Made by a program: the position numbers and the translations under genes. 64,000 bases of DNA from Flavobacterium sp. UBA7663 (GTDB lineage: Bacteria > Bacteroidota > Bacteroidia > Flavobacteriales > Flavobacteriaceae), in contig NZ_DLHR01000027.1 in the NCBI RefSeq assembly GCF_002483315.1, positions 1 through 64,000 of the forward strand, written 5' to 3'. Position 1 is the stretch's first letter. Each line of letters starts with the position of its first letter. Below, piece after piece: positions 42,801 through 51,578 of this stretch. Under the pieces are notes generated by a model. That model ran no database searches and was not told the origin of the DNA. It saw nothing but the letters and a program-made list of their open reading frames with translations.

Positions 42801-44507
42801 TTAATCGGTATTTTCTAATTTTTCAATATAATAATTAGGAGAAAGACCTGTTTGCTTTTTAAAAACACGAACAAGAGTATTGGCATCTTTATAACCTACT
42901 TCCTCTGCAATAGCTTGCAATGTATATTTACGAAAATAGGGAGCATCTTTCAGCTTTTTAAGTACGTAATGAATTCGCAATTCTTGCGAATATTCTGAAA
43001 ATGTTTTTTGGATTACCTGATTGAAATATTGTGACAAATAAGCGGTATTTGTATTTAATTTTTTTGCCACAAAAGCCAACTTGAAGTTAGGATCTAAGAA
43101 AATTTCTTTTTGCTCTAATTTTTTTAAACCTATTGCTATTTTTTCAATAAGCTCTTCATCAATTATTTGTTTTGGTTGGGCTTCAACTTTTTCAATTTGA
43201 AGATTACTAATTTCTGAAGTTTTAGATTCTTTTAGGTTTTGAATAATTTTTAAAAATCGATAATGTTTTTCTTTCTGGTTTTTGTAATAATAATAAAAAC
43301 TATAAACTACTACGGCAAAAAGAATCAAAATACCAAAAAGCGATATTTTAAAATAATTCTTAGATGCAATAACTTTATTAGACTCTTCCTTTATTTTGTT
43401 CAAATCGTAATTATGAAGAAAATTTAAAGATTTACTTTTTATACCTTCTATTGATTGAATTAATTCTAAACTTTTTTGAGCGTAGCGATACGCATTTTTA
43501 GTGTCATTTTTCTCATTATAACATTGTGTCATAATGTTATAAGTCATTAATAAATTTTCTTTAGAAACTTTAGTTACTTGATAACTTTCAACATATTTTT
43601 TACAATAGAAAAGTGCCGAATCAACTTGCTTTAAATGATGAAAACAATCGGCCATCCCTAAATCGAACAACTGCTCTGTTCTTATATTATCCTGAATAAC
43701 AGGATACTTTTTTCTCTTTCTATATAACGATAATGATTTGTCGTAATTTCCTGCTAAAGCGGCACTTTTTGCTTCGCGCATGCTTAATAATGCTTTGGTG
43801 TACTCAGGTTGAAAATTATCTTGTAACATCATTGTTGCTGCTACATTAAAGTAATGATTTGCAGAATCTAACAACACGGTTTTCTTCGAATGAATATAAT
43901 ACTTTTGATAAGCTTCGCCAATAATATTATATTTATCTGCAAACAGTTTCTTGTTCATTACTTTTTTTTCACCTACTCCCAATTTTAAGTGATGAGAAGT
44001 TTTTAATTCTCTCTTTAACAAAGCAATTCCATTTACATAATCGCCCATAGCAACCTTAATTGAGCCATATTGTTCGTTAAAATGATTATTGGGTACACTA
44101 TTTTTATGTTTGTCAAGATAAAACAATGCTAAGTCATATTCTCCTAAATTTTTATGTATATAAAACAGTTTGTTTACACACATTCCAAGCAAATCTTGAT
44201 ATACTTTACTTGATTTATCCATCTTGCTTTTTTCAATGCTTTCTATAAGTATGATAAGCAATTTCTTTGAGTAAGTAAACTCTGACTTGTTGTAAAAATA
44301 ATTGGCTACGTAATATTTGCCATAAAAACGAAATAATTCGTTTTTTGAATTACTAATTTCCAAGGCTTCTGCATACGCTTTTTCAGGATTTGATATAAGA
44401 TTTTCCTGAATACTACGAGTTCTACTAATTTCTGATTCACTCAATTCTTGAGCAAAGATCAAATTAATAGATAATAGTAATAAGACAGAAAAAATAAATT
44501 TATGCAT
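42801..44507 (-). CDS. Membrane-anchored TPR / AraC-type transcriptional regulator
   Basis: A 568-residue hybrid protein. A signal or anchor helix (about 1-19) is followed by a long helical region of TPR-like repeats (about 30-370, e.g. ALFYLDKHKNSVPNNHF, AYRYAQKSLELIQS). A membrane helix (about 383-406, YFKISLFGILILFAVVVYSF) then leads to a cytoplasmic AraC HTH (about 460-560) with AIAEEVGYKDANTLVRVFKKQTGLSPNYY. This puts a sensor domain in the periplasm and DNA binding inside. I chose the ATG at 44507. It lies directly upstream of the FN3 gene on the same strand and may control it. Confidence 0.82.
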   Translation of the reverse strand: MHKFIFSVLLLLSINLIFAQELSESEISRTRSIQENLISNPEKAYAEALEISNSKNELFRFYGKYYVANYFYNKSEFTYSKKLLIILIESIEKSKMDKSSKVYQDLLGMCVNKLFYIHKNLGEYDLALFYLDKHKNSVPNNHFNEQYGSIKVAMGDYVNGIALLKRELKTSHHLKLGVGEKKVMNKKLFADKYNIIGEAYQKYYIHSKKTVLLDSANHYFNVAATMMLQDNFQPEYTKALLSMREAKSAALAGNYDKSLSLYRKRKKYPVIQDNIRTEQLFDLGMADCFHHLKQVDSALFYCKKYVESYQVTKVSKENLLMTYNIMTQCYNEKNDTKNAYRYAQKSLELIQSIEGIKSKSLNFLHNYDLNKIKEESNKVIASKNYFKISLFGILILFAVVVYSFYYYYKNQKEKHYRFLKIIQNLKESKTSEISNLQIEKVEAQPKQIIDEELIEKIAIGLKKLEQKEIFLDPNFKLAFVAKKLNTNTAYLSQYFNQVIQKTFSEYSQELRIHYVLKKLKDAPYFRKYTLQAIAEEVGYKDANTLVRVFKKQTGLSPNYYIEKLENTD

Positions 44508-44645
44508 CTTGAAAAATTGGTAACTCAACCTGAAAATTACAGTGCGCTAAAATAAGAATAAAACTACACAACTTTGGAAATTATTTCCAAGATTAACTTT
44601 TACCATTTTCAAATTGTATTATCTAAACTCAGGATTTTTAGTAAA

Positions 44646-44680
44646 GAAAAATCCCAAACTCAATATGAATTTGGGATTAT
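44646..44680 (-). terminator. Terminator of sucA-sucB
   Basis: AATCCCAAA / TTTGGGATT stem around an 11-base loop; the minus-strand tail is TTTTT-rich. Confidence 0.7.
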
Positions 44681-44700
44681 TTTATTTGAATGAATTTTGA

Positions 44701-45915
44701 TTATAATTCTAAGGCTTTTTTCACATTTCCACCCATTAATAATTCTGCTGGGTTTTCTAATGCTTCTTTAACTGCTACTAAGAATCCAACCGACTCACGT
44801 CCGTCGATGATTCTGTGGTCGTATGATAAGGCAACGTACATAACTGGAGCAATTACGATTTGACCATTTTTAACGATAGCTCTTTCTACCACATTGTGCA
44901 TTCCTAAGATACCAGATTGTGGAGGATTGATGATTGGCGTAGATAACATACTTCCAAAAACACCACCATTAGAAATTGTGAATGTTCCACCTGTCATTTC
45001 ATCAACTGTGATTTGTCCATCACGCGCTCTGATTGCTAATCTTTTGATTTCTGCTTCAACACCTCTGAAAGATAACGTTTCTGCATTTCTCATAACTGGA
45101 ACCATTAATCCTTTTGGACCAGAAACCGCTACTGAAATATCACAGAAGTCATAAGAAATTTTCTCTTGACCATCAATCATTGAATTTACATCTGGATACA
45201 ATTGTAAAGCACGGGTTACAGCTTTTGTAAAGAATGACATGAAACCTAATCCTAAACCATGTTTTGCTTTGAACTCTTCTTTGTATTGATCACGTAAAGC
45301 GTAAATAGCTGTCATGTCAACTTCGTTGAAAGTAGTTAACATCGCTGTTTCGTTTTTAGCTGAAACTAAACGTTCAGCTACTTTTCTACGTAACATAGAA
45401 AGTTTTGTTCTTTCCGAACCACGGTTTCCACCTGTTGGTGTTCCCATTGATGGTACTGCGTTTACAGCGTCATCTTTAGTGATTCTTCCACCTTTACCTG
45501 TTCCAACGATGTCAGAAGGCTCGATGTTTTTCTCGTCTAATATTTTTCTAGCTGCTGGAGATGGCGCTTGCGTTGCGTATGTTTTTTCTGCTACAGGAGC
45601 TGCTTTTGGAGCCTCAGCTTTTGGAGCTTCAACCGTTTTTGCTTCTTCTTTTACTGGAGCACCATCTTCTGGTTTTGCTGCACCTGTATCGATTAAACAA
45701 ACTACAGCACCAACTGCTACTGCATCACCTTCTTCTGCTTTTAATGTAATGATTCCACTTGCTTCAGCTGGCAATTCTAATGTTGCTTTGTCTGAATCAA
45801 CCTCAGCAATCGCTTGGTCTTTTTCTACATAATCACCATCTTTTACTAACCATGTAGCAATTTCTACTTCTTTAATTGATTCCCCTGGAGAAGGGACTTT
45901 CATTTCTAAAATCAT
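44701..45915 (-). CDS. sucB: 2-oxoglutarate dehydrogenase E2 (dihydrolipoyl succinyltransferase)
   Basis: A 404-residue acyltransferase of the TCA cycle, passing succinyl groups to CoA. It has an N-terminal lipoyl domain with the lipoylated Lys in EVDSDKATLELPA, a Pro/Ala/Glu-rich linker (about 80-120), an E3/E1-binding domain (SPAARKILDEKNIEPSDIVG) and the catalytic core. The core ends with SYDHRIIDGRESVGFL, holding the catalytic His and Asp. It follows sucA by a 59-base gap that includes an ACCCT...AGGGT dispersed repeat. E3 is not nearby. Confidence 0.96.
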   Translation of the reverse strand: MILEMKVPSPGESIKEVEIATWLVKDGDYVEKDQAIAEVDSDKATLELPAEASGIITLKAEEGDAVAVGAVVCLIDTGAAKPEDGAPVKEEAKTVEAPKAEAPKAAPVAEKTYATQAPSPAARKILDEKNIEPSDIVGTGKGGRITKDDAVNAVPSMGTPTGGNRGSERTKLSMLRRKVAERLVSAKNETAMLTTFNEVDMTAIYALRDQYKEEFKAKHGLGLGFMSFFTKAVTRALQLYPDVNSMIDGQEKISYDFCDISVAVSGPKGLMVPVMRNAETLSFRGVEAEIKRLAIRARDGQITVDEMTGGTFTISNGGVFGSMLSTPIINPPQSGILGMHNVVERAIVKNGQIVIAPVMYVALSYDHRIIDGRESVGFLVAVKEALENPAELLMGGNVKKALEL

Positions 45916-45936
45916 ATCTTTTTATTTAAAAAGTTT

Positions 45937-45957
45937 ACCCTTCGACAAGCTCAGGGT
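45937..45957. repeat. ACCCT...AGGGT hairpin repeat between sucA and sucB
   Basis: The sequence ACCCTTCGACAAGCTCAGGG (plus one T) forms ACCCT / AGGGT arms. I recall almost the same motif, CTTCGACAAGCTCAG, as a dispersed intergenic repeat in many bacterial genomes. It lies inside the sucA-sucB operon gap. Confidence 0.55.
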
Positions 45958-45974
45958 GATAATTGAGTTGTTTT

Positions 45975-48746
45975 TTATTGAAATAATGTTTTATCAAAAA
46001 CCATTGCAATGGCATTCTTTTGACGTTTTTTAGAACGTTCATAACTACCCGCTGCTGGTGCACTATATGCTTTTGGCGAAGCTAATCTTAATTTTACTAA
46101 ATCGAAATTCATTAACATATAAGAATAAGCTCCCATGTTTTTAGGCTCTTCTTGTGCCCAAACATAATCGTCAACATTTGGGTAACTGTCGATAATCGCT
46201 TTGATTTGGTCAACTGCTAATGGGAACAATTGTTCTAAACGAACAACCGCCACATCGTTTCTACCTAATTCTTCTCTTTGTGCAATGATGTCAAAATATA
46301 CTTTTCCTGTACAGAAAACCAATGTTTTAATCACTTTCTTATCAGCAACATTTGGATCATCTAACACTTCTTGGAATTGTCCGTTTGCTAATTCTTCCAT
46401 TGAAGATACTACATCTGGATGACGTAATAAACTTTTTGGAGAAAATACTACTAATGGCTTACGGAATTCTGTTTTTAACTGTCTTCTCATTAAATGGAAG
46501 AAGTTAGCTGGTGAAGTTACATCGGCAATATACATGTTGTGTTTTGCACACATTTGTAAATAACGCTCCATACGTGCTGATGAATGTTCTGCTCCTTGGT
46601 TTTCATAACCGTGAGGCAATAACATTACCAATCCGTTTTGGTTGTTCCATTTATCTTCACCTGCAGAAATGTATTGGTCAATCATAATTTGAGCTCCGTT
46701 AGAGAAATCTCCAAACTGTGCTTCCCAAATTACTAAAGATTTTGGCGATGCTAACGCATATCCGTATTCAAAACCTAAAACACCATATTCTGAAAGGTGC
46801 GAATTGTAGATATAAAAGTTTCCTTTTTTATCTTTTATTTTGTCTAAAAGAATTACTTCTTCTTCTGAATCTTCTACTTTAACTACAGCATGACGGTGTG
46901 AGAATGTTCCACGTTCAACGTCTTGCCCAGAAATACGCACGTCAAAACCTTCTGACATTAGAGAACCATAAGCTAATAATTCGCCCATTGCCCAATCTAA
47001 TTTATTGGTCTCAACCATGTTTTTTCTATCACCAATTAACTTCGTAATCTTACTGATGAATTTCTTATCAGCAGGAAGTTCAGTAATGGTTTTAGCGATT
47101 TCAGCTAATTGTTTTTTATCAAACTTAGTATCAAATTTTTGTAGCATTATATCATCCGAAACTTGTTTGTAACCTTCCCACTCATTTTCCATGAACGGTG
47201 TAATTACAGTTAAGTCTTTCTTACGAGAAGCTTCTAAATTCTCATCTAATTTTGCTTTGTAAGCTTCTTCTAATTCTTTTACAAATCCTGCCGAAATTAC
47301 ATTTTCTTGTGCTAATTTCTCAGCATAAATATCTCTTGGATTTTTATGTTTTGCAATTAATTTATATAAAACAGGTTGAGTAAAACGAGGCTCATCACCT
47401 TCGTTATGACCGTACTTTCTGTATCCTAATAAATCGATGAAAACGTCAGTTCCAAATTCCATACGGTAATCTAAAGCAAATAACATCGCATGAACAACCG
47501 CTTCTGCATCATCAGCATTTACGTGTAAAACTGGAGATAAGGTTACTTTAGCAATATCCGTACAATAAGTTGACGAACGTGCATCTAAGTAATTCGTTGT
47601 AAACCCAACTTGGTTATTGATTACTAAGTGAATTGTTCCACCCGTTTTATAACCATCTAATTTAGCCATTTGAATAATTTCATACACAATACCTTGACCA
47701 GCTACAGCGGCATCACCGTGAACGGCAATTGGTAATACTTTTGAAAAATCATTTGGATAATTTCTATCTTGTTTTGCTCTTGTAATTCCTTCAATAACTG
47801 CGCCCACTGTTTCTAAGTGCGAAGGATTTGGAGCTAAATTTAAGTTGATTTTTTTACCTGAATCAGTTACTCTATCAGAAGTTAAACCTAAGTGATATTT
47901 TACGTCACCATCAAAGTTAGCGTCTTCATCGTAGTCTTTTCCGTCGAATTCAGAGAAGATATTTTGAGTATTTTTTCCAAAAATGTTTGCCAATACATTC
48001 AAACGACCTCTGTGTGCCATTCCCATTACGAATTGCTCTACGCCTTTATCAGCAGCAGCTTCCACTAAAGCGTCTAAAGCAGGAATAACCGCTTCACAAC
48101 CTTCTAATGAGAAACGCTTTTGACCTACATATTTGGTATGTAAGAAGTTTTCGAAAGAAACTGCTTCGTTTAATTTTTTAAGAATGTGTTTTTTCTTGTC
48201 AGCAGAAAAGTTTGGTAAATTATCGTTGATGTCTAAACGATTTTTTATCCATTCTAATTTGTGCGGTTCGCGAATGTACATGTATTCCACTCCGATAGAT
48301 TGGCAATACACGTTCTCTAAATGCTTAACAATTTCAGCCAAAGTACAAGGCTTCATGTTAACCATTTTAGCAGCATCAAAAACCGTATTCAAATCGGCTT
48401 GAGATAAACCAAAATTTTCAAGTGCTAATGAAGGTCCGTGAAGTCTTCTGTCTCTTACAGGATTTGTTTTTGTGAATAAATGCCCGCGTGTTCTATATCC
48501 TTCAATTAATTTCAGAACATTGAACTCTTTTTGCATTTTTTCAGAAATTTCTCCTGAATCGCCTGAAGCTACTTGAACTACTTGTGCGGCAAATTCTTCA
48601 GAACCATAACCCGCTTGTGCGAAGTCAAATCCTTGAAAAAAACTTCTCCAGCTTGGCTCTACGCTATCTGGATTTTGTAAATATTGTTCGTATAAATCTG
48701 CAAAAAATGCAGTATGTGCAGCGTTTAAAAAGGAAAACCTATCCAT
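45975..48746 (-). CDS. sucA: 2-oxoglutarate dehydrogenase E1
   Basis: A 923-residue thiamine-diphosphate enzyme that decarboxylates 2-oxoglutarate and transfers the succinyl group to E2 lipoate. The N-terminal E2-binding start (FLNAAHTAFFADLYEQYLQNPDS) is followed by VEQFVMGMAHRGRLNVLANI, the ThDP-binding GDAAVAGQG region and the C-terminal transketolase-like part (GYENQGAEHSSARMERYLQ). I chose the ATG at 48746: a longer open frame of 24 codons upstream would run through the promoter. First gene of the sucA-sucB operon. Confidence 0.95.
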   Translation of the reverse strand: MDRFSFLNAAHTAFFADLYEQYLQNPDSVEPSWRSFFQGFDFAQAGYGSEEFAAQVVQVASGDSGEISEKMQKEFNVLKLIEGYRTRGHLFTKTNPVRDRRLHGPSLALENFGLSQADLNTVFDAAKMVNMKPCTLAEIVKHLENVYCQSIGVEYMYIREPHKLEWIKNRLDINDNLPNFSADKKKHILKKLNEAVSFENFLHTKYVGQKRFSLEGCEAVIPALDALVEAAADKGVEQFVMGMAHRGRLNVLANIFGKNTQNIFSEFDGKDYDEDANFDGDVKYHLGLTSDRVTDSGKKINLNLAPNPSHLETVGAVIEGITRAKQDRNYPNDFSKVLPIAVHGDAAVAGQGIVYEIIQMAKLDGYKTGGTIHLVINNQVGFTTNYLDARSSTYCTDIAKVTLSPVLHVNADDAEAVVHAMLFALDYRMEFGTDVFIDLLGYRKYGHNEGDEPRFTQPVLYKLIAKHKNPRDIYAEKLAQENVISAGFVKELEEAYKAKLDENLEASRKKDLTVITPFMENEWEGYKQVSDDIMLQKFDTKFDKKQLAEIAKTITELPADKKFISKITKLIGDRKNMVETNKLDWAMGELLAYGSLMSEGFDVRISGQDVERGTFSHRHAVVKVEDSEEEVILLDKIKDKKGNFYIYNSHLSEYGVLGFEYGYALASPKSLVIWEAQFGDFSNGAQIMIDQYISAGEDKWNNQNGLVMLLPHGYENQGAEHSSARMERYLQMCAKHNMYIADVTSPANFFHLMRRQLKTEFRKPLVVFSPKSLLRHPDVVSSMEELANGQFQEVLDDPNVADKKVIKTLVFCTGKVYFDIIAQREELGRNDVAVVRLEQLFPLAVDQIKAIIDSYPNVDDYVWAQEEPKNMGAYSYMLMNFDLVKLRLASPKAYSAPAAGSYERSKKRQKNAIAMVFDKTLFQ

Positions 48747-48786
48747 AGTGTGTTGTCGGTAAGACCTATTAATTAAAAATTTTACG

Positions 48787-48818
48787 CAAAAGTAAAACAT
48801 TTTATGATAATCTTTCAA
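48787..48818 (-). promoter_or_regulatory. Promoter of sucA-sucB
   Basis: On the minus strand, TTG at 48818-48816, a 21-base spacer and TACTTTTG at 48794-48787. The sucA ATG at 48746 lies 40 bases beyond, which decides that start. Confidence 0.65.
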
Positions 48819-48862
48819 GGATTTTTATACTTTTATAACATTAATTTTTTCAAAACTGATTT

Positions 48863-49408
48863 ATGAAAAAGAATTCCGTAATAAATTTAACACTTTTACT
48901 AACTATTGTGTTTTTATTTGGTTTTAATTCTGAAATTTCTGCACAAGAAAACACCGAAATGAAAACAAAAAGTGATTTTTGGAACCATGTACAATTTGGT
49001 GGTGGATTAGGCTTAGGAGTTGGCAATGGCTATGCTGATATTATGGTTGCGCCAAGCGCTATTTACAACTTTAATCAATACGTGTCAGCGGGTTTAGGCG
49101 TACAATATAATTATGTAAAACAACGTGATTTATACAAAGCGAATATGTATGGAGGAAGCGTAGTTGCTTTATTTAATCCAATCGAAGAATTACAAATTTC
49201 AACCGAATTAGAACAATTGAGAGTCAACAGAACTTTTAATGATTCATTTGAAAACGATTCTCAAGATTTTTGGAATACCGCTTTGTTTGTTGGTGCAGGA
49301 TATCGAAATGATAATATAACTTTTGGAATTAGATACAATGTTTTGCACAAAGACAGAGATAATATTTACGCAGAAGCTTTTATGCCTTTTGTGAGAATAT
49401 TTTTTTAA
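48863..49408 (+). CDS. Small outer-membrane beta-barrel protein
   Basis: A 181-residue protein with a signal peptide (MKKNSVINLTLLLTIVFLFGFNSEISAQ, read in two parts, residues 1-28). Repeated beta-strands with alternating hydrophobic residues follow (FGGGLGLGVGNGYADIMVAP, VSAGLGVQYNYV), ending in FMPFVRIFF. This is an eight-stranded barrel layout. In flavobacteria such proteins beside sucA are, as I recall, sometimes labelled alpha-ketoglutarate decarboxylase, but no enzyme motif is present here. Its promoter region is shared with sucA. Its stop overlaps the stop of the converging gene in a TTAA. Confidence 0.78.
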   Translation: MKKNSVINLTLLLTIVFLFGFNSEISAQENTEMKTKSDFWNHVQFGGGLGLGVGNGYADIMVAPSAIYNFNQYVSAGLGVQYNYVKQRDLYKANMYGGSVVALFNPIEELQISTELEQLRVNRTFNDSFENDSQDFWNTALFVGAGYRNDNITFGIRYNVLHKDRDNIYAEAFMPFVRIFF

Positions 49409-49755
49409 TACTTGTTACGAAACCAAACCTTTTGCCACTCGCGTTTTAACACTAAAAAAGCAACTTGCTCCGATAATTCAACCAAATCAGAACCATCTAA
49501 CTTTTTGATTTGATCTTCTGGAACATCTATGATATAAAGCAAATTCAAGTATTCAGCAAATTTGTATTGAATGAGTTTGTAGATTTTTTCTTGTATCAAA
49601 TTCTTAAATTCAAACGGAAAAATACTTGTTGGAACATCAATAGATTCATTCGCCAAAGCAAAATCTTTATTTACTTGCTCAATAAGCTTGAAGTACAAAT
49701 GTTCTTCTTCGGCTTGCGAAATTAAGGCATCAATATTTGCTGGTGGATTATACAT
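49405..49755 (-). CDS. Unknown soluble protein (116 aa)
   Basis: A 116-residue protein with no membrane segment and no family I can name. It is mostly helical, with IDALISQAEEEHLYFKLIEQ near the start and KLIQYKFAEYLNLLYIIDVP in the middle, and ends basic (KREWQKVWFRNKY). I chose the ATG at 49755; an alternative TTG is four codons upstream. It follows the polyprenyl synthetase on the same strand after an 87-base gap filled with repeats. Confidence 0.65.
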   Translation of the reverse strand: MYNPPANIDALISQAEEEHLYFKLIEQVNKDFALANESIDVPTSIFPFEFKNLIQEKIYKLIQYKFAEYLNLLYIIDVPEDQIKKLDGSDLVELSEQVAFLVLKREWQKVWFRNKY

Positions 49756-49758
49756 ATT

Positions 49759-49823
49759 CAAGTTCAATTACAAGTTCAAAAGTCAAGTTCAATTACAAGT
49801 TTTAAAATTGAATTTTGAACTTG
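49759..49823. repeat. AAGTTCAATTACAAGTT direct and inverted repeats
   Basis: CAAGTTCAATTACAAGTT occurs at 49759-49776 and again at 49784-49801. AATTGAATTTTGAACTTG at 49806-49823 is an imperfect inverted form that can pair with either. The cluster fills the gap between the polyprenyl synthetase and the 116-residue protein. Confidence 0.7.
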
Positions 49824-49842
49824 ATATTGTCATTGCTCTTGA

Positions 49843-50817
49843 TTACACGTTTCTTCCCATTAAATTCTCACCAAAAGCTTTTAAAACGGCTTTCTTTTCA
49901 TTTTCAATATCCATTTTTTCTAAGGTTTCAAATGCTCTGAAAGTATAGTCTTGAATCGCTTTTTTTGTAGCTTCACTTGCTCCTGAAGCATTAAAAATAG
50001 CTTTTACTGATTCTATTTTATCTGTGTTTTCTGAAGGTTGAATCGAAAACAAATGCAATAATTGTTGCTTTTCTTCTGCTTTAGAAAACTCAATTGCTTT
50101 TAAGTATAAATAGGTTTTTTTGTTTTCGATAATGTCTCCACCCACTTGTTTTCCGAAGGTTTCTGGATTACCGAAAGCATCTAAATAATCGTCTTGTAAT
50201 TGAAACGCAATTCCTAAATTCAGTCCGAAATCATAAATCAAATCGGCATTTCCCTCAGTAGTTTTGGCTACAATTGCTCCCATTTTCATAGCAGCACCAA
50301 CTAAAACCGCTGTTTTATATTCAATCATTTTTAAATATTCAGGAACGGTAACATCATCGCGCATTTCGAAATCGACATCATATTGTTGTCCTTCACAAAC
50401 TTCTAAAGCTGTTTTACTGAATAATTTGGCTAATTTTTGAAAAGTTGCTGGTTCATAATTTTCAAAAAATTGATACGCTAAAATCAGCATCGCATCACCC
50501 GATAAAATTCCAGTATTCAAATCCCACTTTTCATGAACGGTTTGATTGCCCCTTCTCAATGGCGCATCATCCATAATATCATCGTGAATTAATGAAAAAT
50601 TATGAAATACCTCAACCGCAGTTGCTGCTGGAATGGCTTTTTCGCAATCTACATTAAAAACTTCGCTTGCCATTAAAGTCAAAACTGGTCGCATTCTTTT
50701 TCCGCCAAGCGATAAAATATACTCGATAGGTTCGTATAAATTTTTAGGCTCTTTGTTAGCAACAATTTGTGAAAAATGATTACTCATTTTTTCTTGATAG
50801 TACGATATAGAATGCAT
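49843..50817 (-). CDS. Polyprenyl diphosphate synthase
   Basis: A 324-residue trans-prenyltransferase extending allylic diphosphates with IPP. The first Asp-rich motif is DDIMDD (in SLIHDDIMDDAPLRRG, about 76-91), the second DDYLD (QLQDDYLDAFG, about 206-216). GGKRMRPVL near the start binds IPP. The product may be the quinone side chain or a shorter intermediate such as GPP/FPP; chain length is not evident. The ATG is the start that keeps the full N-terminal helix. Confidence 0.93.
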   Translation of the reverse strand: MHSISYYQEKMSNHFSQIVANKEPKNLYEPIEYILSLGGKRMRPVLTLMASEVFNVDCEKAIPAATAVEVFHNFSLIHDDIMDDAPLRRGNQTVHEKWDLNTGILSGDAMLILAYQFFENYEPATFQKLAKLFSKTALEVCEGQQYDVDFEMRDDVTVPEYLKMIEYKTAVLVGAAMKMGAIVAKTTEGNADLIYDFGLNLGIAFQLQDDYLDAFGNPETFGKQVGGDIIENKKTYLYLKAIEFSKAEEKQQLLHLFSIQPSENTDKIESVKAIFNASGASEATKKAIQDYTFRAFETLEKMDIENEKKAVLKAFGENLMGRNV

Positions 50818-50907
50818 TATTTGAATTTTTTGCTAAAATACTCCAATATTATGAAACGACACGAATTAATCAAATGTTAAATTTATGCAAAAACACAGGA
50901 AACTATT

Positions 50908-50937
50908 TTGGTGTTAAAAGTTTCCGTTATACATTTG
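50908..50937 (+). promoter_or_regulatory. Promoter of the tetR-tolC-MFP-RND operon
   Basis: TTG at 50908-50910, a 19-base spacer and TACATTTG at 50930-50937. This lies inside the longer open frame starting at 50874, so the real TetR start is downstream, at 50979. Confidence 0.65.
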
Positions 50938-50978
50938 TACCCGAAAATAAAATCCAAAAAAGAGATTTTACTGTAAAA

Positions 50979-51575
50979 ATGAAAGATAAAATTATAAATA
51001 AGGCTAAAGAAATGTTTTTGAGACTTGGTTTCAAAAGCATAACTATGGATGATATTGCTTGTGAAATGTGTATTTCAAAAAAAACGATTTACAAGTATTT
51101 CAGCAACAAAGATGTACTGATTGAAGAAAGTGTTGAATTAGTTCACAAAGAAGTTCATGAAACGATAGACAAAATTGTATCTAAAAACTTTAACGCAATT
51201 GAAGAAAATTTTGAAATCAAAAGAATGTTTAGAGAGATGTTCAAGGCCGCAGAATCTTCTCCAATTTATCAATTAAAAAAACACTATCCGGAGATTTATG
51301 ACAAAGTACTAACCCAGCAAGTAAGCATTTGTGAAGATTGTTTTAGACAAAACATCATCAAAGGTATTAATGAGGGTTTATATAGAGAAAATTTAGACAT
51401 TGATAATTATGTAAAATTTTATTACACCTTAATTTTCAATATTAACGAAAACACTATGCTAGAAAACGATGCTCATGAATTAGAAGTTAAAGCATTAGAA
51501 TATCATATTAGAGCCATGGCTACATTAGCTGGAATTATTGAATTAGAAAAACACCTTAAAAACCCAATTATATAA
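50979..51575 (+). CDS. TetR-family transcriptional regulator
   Basis: A 198-residue repressor-type protein. The N-terminal HTH holds ITMDDIACEMCISKKTIYKYFSNKDVLI (read about residues 22-49), the TetR signature, with a basic recognition helix. The remaining residues form the ligand-binding helical domain. It heads the efflux operon, three bases before tolC, and is a natural candidate for its autoregulator. The upstream frame opens to 50874, but the promoter lies in it, so 50979 is the better start. Confidence 0.9.
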   Translation: MKDKIINKAKEMFLRLGFKSITMDDIACEMCISKKTIYKYFSNKDVLIEESVELVHKEVHETIDKIVSKNFNAIEENFEIKRMFREMFKAAESSPIYQLKKHYPEIYDKVLTQQVSICEDCFRQNIIKGINEGLYRENLDIDNYVKFYYTLIFNINENTMLENDAHELEVKALEYHIRAMATLAGIIELEKHLKNPII

Positions 51576-51578
51576 ACA

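Noticed and set aside
45314..45832. A 172-codon open frame on the plus strand antisense to sucB
   Set aside because: It is a low-complexity Ala/Ser-rich shadow of the sucB linker and lipoyl domain, with no start signals.
48747..48818. A longer start for sucA
   Set aside because: The extra 24 codons contain the promoter (TTG-N21-TACTTTTG), so they cannot be translated from that message.
50874..50978. A longer start for the TetR protein
   Set aside because: The added 35 residues do not look like TetR and the promoter at 50908-50937 lies within them.
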